Assembly (NCBI GenBank): GCA_002305255.1 | Contig: DBQN01000006.1 | Location: 1-7,298, forward strand | Direction: 5' to 3' | Origin: Firmicutes bacterium UBA1393 | GTDB lineage: Bacteria; Bacillota; DTU025 | Length of the DNA: 7,298 nt | Shown here: one piece after another, positions 1 to 5,433 of the stretch | How positions within the stretch are numbered: the first letter of the stretch is position 1 | Layout of the letters: each line of letters opens with the position of its first letter | Made by a program: the position numbers and the translations under genes | The notes under the pieces: generated by a model | Databases searched by the model: none | What the model was told of the DNA's origin: nothing | The model's input: the letters and a program-made list of their open reading frames with translations, nothing else

Positions 1-54
1 AGCAACGGACTTCTAATCCGTGGGCCGCTGGTTCGATTCCAGCCAGGCGCGCCA
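1..54 (+). tRNA. tRNA-Arg (anticodon TCT), 3' part, cut by the window edge
   Basis: This is the 3' part of a tRNA gene; the acceptor 5' strand and D arm lie outside the window. The anticodon stem pairs ACGGA (5-9) with TCCGT (17-21) around the loop CTTCTAA (10-16). The anticodon is TCT at 12-14, which reads AGA arginine codons. The T arm pairs GCTGG (27-31) with CCAGC (39-43) around TTCGATT. The acceptor 3' strand CAGGCGC (44-50) is followed by discriminator G and an encoded CCA (52-54). The structure is seen directly; the amino-acid identity follows from the anticodon. The missing 5' half could not be checked. Confidence 0.93.
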
Positions 55-86
55 TTCCATCTGCCAATTTATCAGGCATTATGATA

Positions 87-117
87 GACGCGACTGGGAT
101 CAGTTCCCAGTCGCGTC
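87..117 (+). terminator. hairpin, probable terminator of the tRNA-Arg transcript
   Basis: A perfect 13-bp inverted repeat (GACGCGACTGGGA at 87-99, TCCCAGTCGCGTC at 105-117) encloses a 5-nt loop. It begins 32 nt after the tRNA CCA end. The tract after it (CGCGTTTGTGTG) has only a short T run, so it is an imperfect intrinsic terminator. In the opposite direction no T run follows, which favours plus-strand use. Confidence 0.6.
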
Positions 118-426
118 CGCGTTTGTGTGCGAGTTGTGTACGAAGCACATCCTGCTAACGGCGCATCTCCCGCCTCTCCCAAGCGAGCATGCACTCCATC
201 TTGCCGACCCAACTCCGGCGCATGTCGGGCAGCACGCGCAGTGAATGCAGGTCAAGAGCCGCCATGTTTGCCGGAAAGCCGGGAGCTCACTTCACTACCA
301 GCGCATGAACGACACGAAGGTCAAGCCGCAAGCCTCAGACAAGGACACCCCCTGCCTCTACGAGAGACCCGGGGGTGTCAACTGCTGCTATCGATTGTCC
401 GCTGCATTGCGCTAGAGCGGATCCGA
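118..426. other. intergenic region, no supported gene
   Basis: I find no convincing gene between the tRNA hairpin and the end of the minus-strand operon. The open plus-strand frames have unnatural composition and run into the antisense of the deacylase gene. A 36-codon minus-strand frame (155-265) has no Shine-Dalgarno site and is not called. The only clear structure is the nested hairpin at 344-379. Confidence 0.6.
344..379 (-). terminator. nested hairpin downstream of the minus-strand operon, candidate terminator
   Basis: An outer perfect 9-bp inverted repeat (GACACCCCC 344-352, GGGGGTGTC 371-379) encloses a second stem, CTCT (356-359) with AGAG (363-366), around a 3-nt loop. It lies 47 nt beyond the stop codon of the last operon gene. 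On the minus strand it is followed by CTTGTCTGAGG, which has few Ts. It may be a weak intrinsic terminator or a stem protecting the mRNA 3' end. Confidence 0.5.
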
Positions 427-1557
427 CTACTCGGGAGAGTTCAGATATGCGCCGATTCCGTTCTGTGCGATGTCCGCATAGCTCGGAACCCGGATCTTCA
501 CAGCCGAGTTTGGCTTCATCATGGACAACGCCTCACTGAGCTGATAAATGCCGGTCAAGTGTCGGGCGACCCGCACCTCGAGCGGCCATCCCTTGGCATC
601 AAACGGAACGAAGAGCCTGTTGAGCCTGGCGCCCCACTCATAGAAGGGATCCTTGCCCTCTAGGATCGAAGCAACATCAGTCTGTGCCCTTAGCCTTCCT
701 ATGGTGATGTTCGGAGCCTCCATGAGCACCGCCAACGTGTTGGTGTGGTCTCCCCACTCCCTGTGGGTGAGCCCTCGGAACAGCACAGGGGACGGACTCA
801 AGGCGATCTGCATTCCATTCATCATCATGCGCACCTGGGCCATGGCTGCCAGACCCAGAGCATTCTGATGTGCCACGATCACATTTATGTTCGGATACTC
901 CGGCATCGCCTCGTGCAGGTCAATGCTGAGATCCACGTTTTCCTGCCTGATCAGTTCAGATATGCCATAGGCCACTCTCTCAGCGAAGCTGCCGGTGGCC
1001 TTACCTGGGAACGACCTGTTGAGGTTTCTGGTTTCCTCGCCAGAGAGGCGCGAACCTGACGGATAGTGCACGTACACTTCCGGGTCAGGCCATGAGTGCA
1101 CTGGGTTAACTGCGCGCGAACCGTACTTGAAGGTCCTGTCGCCACCTGGGGTAGTGATAGTGAACCGCTGAGGAGCCCCTTCACCTGGATCACTGTGCGT
1201 GAAGGAACTCTTCATCGCAAATGGGATCACCATTAGTCGGCCCTTTTCCACCCTGGCGTTCTCAATCAGCAAGATGGCACTCATGTAGCCGCCGGGCTCG
1301 TTGCCATGAGTACCTCCCAGAACAAGTGTGGTTCCTCCGGGCTCGGCGCCCTCCATGATATACACCTCGGTGTCAGCCGGAGTGCCCTTTAGTGCTGGGA
1401 AGTACTTCGACAACATGACGATGTCGGTGACGCCTTCGCCCGGAACGATCAGGTCAGGCTCACGCATGGCCATGAAGGCCGGCGTCACTAACACAGCCAC
1501 TAGTGCGACAGCCATCAGCAGCACTGCGCCTAGCACGCGTGGATTGCGATTGGACAA
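427..1557 (-). CDS. membrane-anchored M14-type metallo-deacylase (succinylglutamate desuccinylase/aspartoacylase family)
   Basis: The predicted 376-aa zinc hydrolase belongs to the AstE/aspartoacylase branch of the M14 superfamily, which removes acyl groups from N-acyl amino acids or cleaves small peptides. Visible motifs (376-aa numbering) are GTHGNE with H84 and E87 as zinc ligands, NLNRSFPG (about 178-185) as the substrate-carboxylate site, DLHEA with H215 as third zinc ligand, and LMEAP with E280 as candidate general base. The N terminus (short basic stretch, then hydrophobic residues about 6-28) is a signal anchor, so the enzyme probably faces outward, unlike cytoplasmic AstE or ASPA. 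Start choice: a GTG at 1566 is in frame, but AGGCGGTGAT (1562-1571) lies 8 nt before TTG at 1557 and overlaps that GTG, so TTG is preferred. It is the last gene of the operon. The family is confident; the substrate (N-acyl amino acid, peptide or other) is unknown. Confidence 0.85.
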   Translation of the reverse strand: MSNRNPRVLGAVLLMAVALVAVLVTPAFMAMREPDLIVPGEGVTDIVMLSKYFPALKGTPADTEVYIMEGAEPGGTTLVLGGTHGNEPGGYMSAILLIENARVEKGRLMVIPFAMKSSFTHSDPGEGAPQRFTITTPGGDRTFKYGSRAVNPVHSWPDPEVYVHYPSGSRLSGEETRNLNRSFPGKATGSFAERVAYGISELIRQENVDLSIDLHEAMPEYPNINVIVAHQNALGLAAMAQVRMMMNGMQIALSPSPVLFRGLTHREWGDHTNTLAVLMEAPNITIGRLRAQTDVASILEGKDPFYEWGARLNRLFVPFDAKGWPLEVRVARHLTGIYQLSEALSMMKPNSAVKIRVPSYADIAQNGIGAYLNSPE

Positions 1558-1561
1558 AGAT

Positions 1562-1571
1562 ATCACCGCCT
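1562..1571 (-). promoter_or_regulatory. extended Shine-Dalgarno site deciding the deacylase start
   Basis: The minus strand reads AGGCGGTGAT, matching 9 of 10 positions of AGGAGGTGAT, the anti-SD complement. The AGGCGG core ends 8 nt before TTG at 1557. It overlaps the TAG stop of the upstream 51-aa gene (1570-1572), suggesting translational coupling. It also overlaps the alternative GTG (1564-1566), which argues against that start. Confidence 0.65.
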
Positions 1572-1725
1572 ACTTGATGTTGAGGAACCTGAGAAGCAGG
1601 GGTAGCATGATAGTAGCGCTCATGATCTGCTTTCGAGGTTCCTTCAGGCTTATGGTGTTCCAGCCCAGTCCTATGAGCAGAACCACAAGTATCACGTGGT
1701 ACAGGAAGTTGAGCACGATGTACAT
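1570..1725 (-). CDS. 51-aa predicted membrane protein between permease and deacylase
   Basis: This short frame (ATG 1723-1725, stop TAG 1570-1572) fills the gap between the permease and the deacylase. The protein starts MYIVLNFLYHVILVVLLIGL, a likely transmembrane helix (about residues 2-21). A charged linker KEPRK (28-32) follows, then a second hydrophobic or amphipathic stretch (about 33-48) ending RFLNIK. AGGGGGG (1736-1742) lies 10 nt before the ATG and overlaps the permease stop. The gene begins 15 nt after the permease stop and ends 12 nt before the deacylase start, so all three are probably translated together. I do not recognise a family. It is far shorter than a TRAP DctQ subunit (usually about 150-200 aa with four helices), so at most it could be a minimal accessory subunit. 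The tight spacing, ribosome site and hydrophobic pattern support a real gene; the function is unknown. Confidence 0.72.
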   Translation of the reverse strand: MYIVLNFLYHVILVVLLIGLGWNTISLKEPRKQIMSATIMLPLLLRFLNIK

Positions 1726-1740
1726 GATAGGCCTGCCCCC

Positions 1741-3027
1741 CTACAGAAGTACTCTTGCGATTGGATCGGCCCAGACTATGAAGGCCAGCGCCACCAACGC
1801 CAACGCAACAATGGGCAGTATGGCGGCTTTCATCACCTTCGAGTAATCGTCGACTCCACAGATGTCTGCCGCAAAGCGCCCTGCAATCGCCGTGGGAGGC
1901 GAAAACTGCGACAGAGCCGAGAGAAGGGCAAGAGCACTGATTGTGATGATTTGGTCACGACCCAGGAAGAACAGGGCGAACGGAACGCCAAAAACCGCAG
2001 AGGCACCGAACGGCGAGAGAATCCCGCCCGATAGGATAAGGCTGACTGCGGCCGCGACGAACGCGAGGACACTTGGCAGGCTGAGCGACGACACAACTAG
2101 CAGGCCTCTCACACCTGTTAGCGATGCGATCTGTACGAACACACCCACACCTACCAGCAGTTCAAGCACTGCGAGCATAGGTCCAGAAAGGGCCTCAGTG
2201 GTCGCCTTCACCAGATTGAGTCTCCCACCGGAGATCGCGAGGCACACAAACGTGCCTATCATGAAGGTGAGCGGAGTACCGAGATCCGGTACCCTGCCTG
2301 GGAAGGCCCTAATCAGGATCATGATGACTACTACCGTTGCCAGCGGTAGCCACGCTTTCGCCGGGCTCATATCCTCGTACTCATTAGGGATGCAGCCCAA
2401 TAGCTGATCCAGATCAGTCTTCCGTATATGAGGAAGACCCAGGACGAGCCCGGTGATCACGGCCAATGGCACTGATAGTACCAGAGTCGGGACGGTGAAC
2501 CCCTGAAACGGCGCGTTGATGCCTGAGGCGATCGACATCGCGAGCAGATTCGTCGGAGGAACGAGCATGCTCAGGATCGCGCCGACTCCGATGATCACGG
2601 CAGTGGTAACGCGTGGCACTCCCATCCCAATGAGGATCGGCGCAACCAGCACACCCATGCTGAGGACTGAGTTAACTGCCACGCCAGTGAGGGCCCCTGG
2701 CACGAGGAGCAGGAGCATGATCACAGTCAGGAGCAGCCATGGGACTCTGTAGAGAGCCTTCACAAGGCTCTTGGTCATAGAAGCGGCCGCTCCGGAGCGC
2801 TCCATGCATTTGAGGAATATCACTCCTGTGGCGCATATGAGCACAATGTTGAGGTAGGTGAACATGCCCTCTACGATGTGCCGCAGGGGAAAACCAAAAC
2901 CGGACGCAAGCGCCGCTGCCGCAGACGCCAGTGTCAGGAGCAGCCCTAGGGGAATGCCCTTCAAGAAGACCATTCCCGCAATGAACACCGCTACAAGGAC
3001 TACCGCTGCGACAATTACCGGTGTCAT
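1741..3027 (-). CDS. DctM-like permease (IT superfamily, TRAP large-subunit type)
   Basis: A 428-aa protein made almost entirely of hydrophobic helices, about a dozen, matching the usual length of TRAP DctM subunits and related ion-transporter superfamily carriers. It shows the internal duplication of this superfamily: LVPGALTGVAVNS (about 108-120) leading to VPPT (156-159) in the first half, and LSGGILSPFGAS leading to SPPT (376-379) in the second. A hydrophilic loop (about 200-226) separates the halves. DctM-type proteins import organic acids and related solutes with cations. The start is ATG at 3027, with GGGGAGGG (3036-3043) 8 nt upstream; a TTG directly before it is less likely. It follows the DUF6305-like gene by 30 nt. 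No extracytoplasmic TRAP binding protein (DctP/TAXI) and no standard DctQ is present here. It could instead be another IT-superfamily carrier that works without them. The substrate is not readable. Confidence 0.82.
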   Translation of the reverse strand: MTPVIVAAVVLVAVFIAGMVFLKGIPLGLLLTLASAAAALASGFGFPLRHIVEGMFTYLNIVLICATGVIFLKCMERSGAAASMTKSLVKALYRVPWLLLTVIMLLLLVPGALTGVAVNSVLSMGVLVAPILIGMGVPRVTTAVIIGVGAILSMLVPPTNLLAMSIASGINAPFQGFTVPTLVLSVPLAVITGLVLGLPHIRKTDLDQLLGCIPNEYEDMSPAKAWLPLATVVVIMILIRAFPGRVPDLGTPLTFMIGTFVCLAISGGRLNLVKATTEALSGPMLAVLELLVGVGVFVQIASLTGVRGLLVVSSLSLPSVLAFVAAAVSLILSGGILSPFGASAVFGVPFALFFLGRDQIITISALALLSALSQFSPPTAIAGRFAADICGVDDYSKVMKAAILPIVALALVALAFIVWADPIARVLL

Positions 3028-3035
3028 CAACCTAA

Positions 3036-3043
3036 CCCTCCCC
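3036..3043 (-). promoter_or_regulatory. ribosome binding site of the permease gene
   Basis: The minus strand reads GGGGAGGG, 8 nt before ATG at 3025-3027 and 5 nt before TTG at 3028-3030. Both codons are in frame; the ATG is chosen for codon preference and better spacing. Confidence 0.55.
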
Positions 3044-3057
3044 TTCGGGCAGCGTCA

Positions 3058-3624
3058 TTACTGGAACATCGACATCAGAATGCTCGGAAGCTGTGAGAAG
3101 TCCTTGAATGTGACCATTGGAATGTTGTGCTGCTGTGACAGCTTCGTGAACAGTCCATCCTGGTTGCCCTCATCCATTACGAGCAAGAAGTCAGCCTTGG
3201 GGACGAAAGGAGTGATGAACTTGTCGGCGATTGCGTTGCGCCTGGCAACACCCTCGATATGGGCGGCGACAATCTTCATCCCTGAATCCTTGGCCTTCTT
3301 GAAGATCATCTCGCAGCGCTCAAGCTCTTCTGCCTGATCGATGCCTGCTGCACCCAGGCCTTTGAGGCTTGCGCCCATGACCACGACCATGGTCTTGTAT
3401 CCACCCATCTTCGATGGGAGAACCATCTCGTCATGTGTCGACGGGATGCCTACGGCGTCCATGAATCCCTTGAGTGTCAGCGATCCGGGAGTCTGACCCG
3501 TGCATGTGATTAGGATCGGCGAACTGAACTTCGGCGTTGACTGGCCTGATACCACTCCCGCGCCTGTTAGGGAGAGTGATAACGCCAAGGCAGTCATCGC
3601 AACCAGCATAGCAAATCGTCTCAT
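3058..3624 (-). CDS. secreted small alpha/beta protein, DUF6305-like
   Basis: The 188-aa protein begins with a Sec signal peptide: MRRF, a hydrophobic core to about residue 24, then VSG before Q28 as a likely cleavage site. There is no lipobox cysteine. The mature part alternates hydrophobic strands with loops: SPILITCTGQTPGS (about 35-48), VVVMGASLKGLGAAG (about 80-94), KIVAAHIEGVARR (117-129) and KADFLLVMDEGNQDG (about 143-157). These segments match my memory of the DUF6305 family, whose function is unknown; I cannot verify this by search. The frame stays open back to 3720, but ATG at 3624 is preferred because GAGGAGG lies 10 nt upstream and the signal peptide starts there. It sits between a secreted amidohydrolase and a permease lacking a visible binding protein. 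A role as ligand-binding or accessory protein is an inference; enzymatic activity is also possible. Confidence 0.75.
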   Translation of the reverse strand: MRRFAMLVAMTALALSLSLTGAGVVSGQSTPKFSSPILITCTGQTPGSLTLKGFMDAVGIPSTHDEMVLPSKMGGYKTMVVVMGASLKGLGAAGIDQAEELERCEMIFKKAKDSGMKIVAAHIEGVARRNAIADKFITPFVPKADFLLVMDEGNQDGLFTKLSQQHNIPMVTFKDFSQLPSILMSMFQ

Positions 3625-3634
3625 CAGCCGAATG

Positions 3635-3641
3635 CCTCCTC
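3635..3641 (-). promoter_or_regulatory. ribosome binding site of the DUF6305-like gene
   Basis: The minus strand reads GAGGAGG, 10 nt before ATG at 3622-3624. It excludes the longer open frame upstream, which lacks a comparable site. Its 5' end overlaps a tandem 10-bp repeat at 3639-3658. Confidence 0.65.
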
Positions 3642-3658
3642 GTACATACTCGTACTTA
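3639..3658. repeat. two tandem copies of a 10-bp unit next to a ribosome site
   Basis: CTCGTACATA (3639-3648) is followed at once by CTCGTACTTA (3649-3658), with one mismatch. The repeat lies just upstream of the DUF6305-like start and overlaps its Shine-Dalgarno site. With only two copies, chance is possible. Confidence 0.45.
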
Positions 3659-3675
3659 CGTTGGTGGATGCCGGG

Positions 3676-3701
3676 CCGGGCGCCCGACGACGAGCGCCCG
3701 G
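3676..3701 (-). promoter_or_regulatory. intercistronic GC-rich hairpin after the amidohydrolase gene
   Basis: A perfect 8-bp inverted repeat (CCGGGCGC 3676-3683, GCGCCCGG 3694-3701) has a 10-nt loop. It lies in the 97-nt gap between the amidohydrolase stop and the DUF6305-like start. No T run follows on the minus strand, so it is more likely a partial terminator or an mRNA-stability stem that changes the expression ratio than a full stop. Confidence 0.5.
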
Positions 3702-3721
3702 TTCCCACGCAAGCCTTCAAA

Positions 3722-5245
3722 CTAGCGGTACTTCAGGCTGAGCACGTCCCACGGCCCAACCCACTCGCACGCGCGACCGATGGTGTAGTAGAAGGCGAGA
3801 TCCTGTGCGACGCCAACCTTGGCATCGGTTGAGTTGCCGAGGTTGTCGTTAGGCACTGCGCGGTGACGGCAGGGAGTCGCGGTCTTCTCGTTCGCCCCTA
3901 CCCAACCGTAGGTGTTGTCCCAGATCTTATCGACCCGCACACCGTTCTTGTCGATGTAGTAGTGACCGGCATACCAGCCCATCACCATATTGCGGTCAAT
4001 CTTGCCGTAGTTGTACTTGACGTTCCACCACTGAGTCCAGTAGCGGGTTCCGCTCACCGAGAGACCACTGAAGGTTCCTACCTCGGATCCATACTCAGTC
4101 ATCGGAACGTCGGTACGCTGCAAGTTCTCATCGATGCTCCACGTGGCCACGCAGTGGTTGGTGCAGATGAGGAACTTGTCTTCTCCCATGTCGCCAGGCT
4201 TCCTCACCGCGAACCTGCCGGGGACGGTCTCAACTACTCGGGCATCCCTGAGGTCGGAGATGAGCCAGTTGATGCCCCATGCGGGTTGCAGCATCTTGGA
4301 GCCGGTGGCCTCGATGTAACCTGGACGCCCGAGGGTGAGAATGTTGGCGGCTTCTTCGGCGGTGCTAGCGAAGCACGCGGCGTACCAGTCGCCGATGTTC
4401 CACTCCATGCCGTACGACCAGATGCTCTTGGCGTTTCCACCTGCATATCCGGTGACTATCAAGCCCTTGTCGTTGCCGGCCATCTGTCCGCCGATCTCGC
4501 CTGCTGACGCCACGGTCCAGATCCTGTTGGCCTTGGGATCTGCAGGGCTAGTGGTATAGGTCACTTGGTAGAGCTGCGGGAAGAACTGCTGATCCTTTGT
4601 TCCACCGTGGATCGTGGTCCTGTCAACTGTTGCTCCGTCGAGTCCGCCGATGGCGACCACACCGGTACAGGCGGGAAGGGTGTCCTCAGCGAAGGGAACT
4701 GCCGCGTAGTTGGAGTTCACCGCGACTGTCCCTTCCCAAGTGTGCTGAGTGCCGGTCACCCTTCTGAGAGCGAAGTAGTGATTGACGATGAGCACCTTGT
4801 CCATGGCAGTTCCGATGCCGGCATAGGTTGATTTCGCCAACTCATCTGCCGAACCGTCTGCGATGCCCTTCATGAACTCCACGCCCTCAGGCATCACCTG
4901 TGACAGGTACTGACCGAATCTCCTGGCGTCGGTGAGTATCTTCTCCTGATCCTGAACGCTCTTGTAGATGTCGTCATAGTAGCCTTCGAACACGAGACGG
5001 ATTAGATCGCCGGCACGCTGGCCGTACTGAAGACCCATCTCATACCAGGTGCCGCTCAGATCGCCGATGTAACGAGCATGAGTAGAGTACTTAGGGTATC
5101 CGGGCCTCAGGTAGTAGTCGTCCAGGGCCTCGTTATAACCCGTCCACCATCCAGGCTGCTCAGGAAGTTGGGCTGCTCCCACTGTGAACGACATGGCCAG
5201 CAGCGCAAATAGAACCAGAATCGCCCCAATGCGTATCCGTTTCAT
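3722..5245 (-). CDS. exported C45-like Ntn amidohydrolase/acyltransferase
   Basis: A 507-aa protein with a Sec signal peptide (MKRIRIG, hydrophobic core to about residue 22, VGAA before Q26). The mature part resembles C45 autoproteolytic acyltransferase/hydrolases and related linear amide C-N hydrolases of the Ntn class. GTWYEMGLQYG (65-75) is the N-terminal signature. PACTGVVAIGG (191-201) contains C193, the candidate nucleophile freed by self-cleavage. AGEIGGQMAGNDKGLIVTGY (248-267) resembles the core strands, TNH (362-364) the late conserved motif, and TPCRHRAVP (457-465) a CRH motif seen in related C69/C45 proteins. Ntn enzymes of this kind hydrolyse or transfer amide-linked acyl groups; the substrate is unknown. 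It is longer than typical fungal C45 acyltransferases (about 350 aa). AGGAGG lies 7 nt before the ATG. It is the first gene of the operon. Phospholipase B-like hydrolases are an alternative family label. Confidence 0.75.
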   Translation of the reverse strand: MKRIRIGAILVLFALLAMSFTVGAAQLPEQPGWWTGYNEALDDYYLRPGYPKYSTHARYIGDLSGTWYEMGLQYGQRAGDLIRLVFEGYYDDIYKSVQDQEKILTDARRFGQYLSQVMPEGVEFMKGIADGSADELAKSTYAGIGTAMDKVLIVNHYFALRRVTGTQHTWEGTVAVNSNYAAVPFAEDTLPACTGVVAIGGLDGATVDRTTIHGGTKDQQFFPQLYQVTYTTSPADPKANRIWTVASAGEIGGQMAGNDKGLIVTGYAGGNAKSIWSYGMEWNIGDWYAACFASTAEEAANILTLGRPGYIEATGSKMLQPAWGINWLISDLRDARVVETVPGRFAVRKPGDMGEDKFLICTNHCVATWSIDENLQRTDVPMTEYGSEVGTFSGLSVSGTRYWTQWWNVKYNYGKIDRNMVMGWYAGHYYIDKNGVRVDKIWDNTYGWVGANEKTATPCRHRAVPNDNLGNSTDAKVGVAQDLAFYYTIGRACEWVGPWDVLSLKYR

Positions 5246-5252
5246 GATTGAA

Positions 5253-5258
5253 CCTCCT
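5253..5258 (-). promoter_or_regulatory. ribosome binding site of the amidohydrolase gene
   Basis: A perfect AGGAGG on the minus strand, 7 nt before ATG at 5243-5245. It fixes the start of the first operon gene. Confidence 0.8.
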
Positions 5259-5359
5259 CAGTCTTGGTGTTGATCTACCATGGTCGCCTGAACTCAACGG
5301 TCGATTGCCCGAGAACGCCCCCTTTCTTGTCACCTTGGTTACCCCTGATTGCGGTTGGA

Positions 5360-5369
5360 TGCGATCGCA
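5360..5369. promoter_or_regulatory. 10-bp palindrome in the divergent intergenic region
   Basis: TGCGATCGCA is perfectly self-complementary and lies between the two divergent genes, 4 bp from the longer imperfect palindrome at 5374-5398. It could be an operator half or a chance site; there is one copy here. Confidence 0.35.
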
Positions 5370-5373
5370 GAAG

Positions 5374-5398
5374 GTATTTGCTGAACCGCATCAAATAC
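5374..5398. promoter_or_regulatory. 25-bp imperfect palindrome, operator-like
   Basis: The arms GTATTTGCTG (5374-5383) and CATCAAATAC (5389-5398) pair at 9 of 10 positions around a 5-bp centre. The outermost 7 bp on each side (GTATTTG and CAAATAC) are perfect. It lies 35 bp before the proposed start of the plus-strand secreted-protein gene and 128 bp before the amidohydrolase ATG. The geometry suits a dimeric repressor or activator controlling one or both genes. No convincing -35/-10 pair could be assigned on either strand. Confidence 0.45.
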
Positions 5399-5415
5399 AA
5401 CGGAATACCAGACTC

Positions 5416-5425
5416 AGGGGGGTGA
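5416..5425 (+). promoter_or_regulatory. probable ribosome binding site of the YD-repeat protein gene
   Basis: AGGGGGGTGA resembles the anti-SD complement AGGAGGTGA. Its G run ends 11 nt before TTG at 5434. It overlaps the in-frame GTG at 5422-5424, which therefore would have no usable upstream site. Confidence 0.5.
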
Positions 5426-5433
5426 CAAAAACA

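Noticed and set aside
155..265. Minus-strand 36-codon frame starting ATG at 263-265 (MAALDLHSLRVLPDMRRSWV...)
   Set aside because: Composition is passable, but there is no Shine-Dalgarno site, no neighbour within an operon and no recognisable motif; this length is expected by chance.
127..663. Long plus-strand open frame over the left intergenic region
   Set aside because: It runs into the antisense of the deacylase gene, has Arg/Pro/Cys-rich composition and no ribosome site.
3625..3720. Upstream extension of the DUF6305-like protein by 32 residues
   Set aside because: The extension puts a basic, non-hydrophobic stretch before a clear signal peptide and ignores the GAGGAGG site ahead of the ATG at 3624.
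3863..4507. 214-codon plus-strand frame
   Set aside because: Entirely antisense to the amidohydrolase gene, whose signal peptide and motifs fix the coding strand.
5248..5433. N-terminal extension of the YD-repeat protein from ATG at 5248
   Set aside because: It would overlap the amidohydrolase leader and the palindromes, and the signal peptide would sit 60 residues into the protein.
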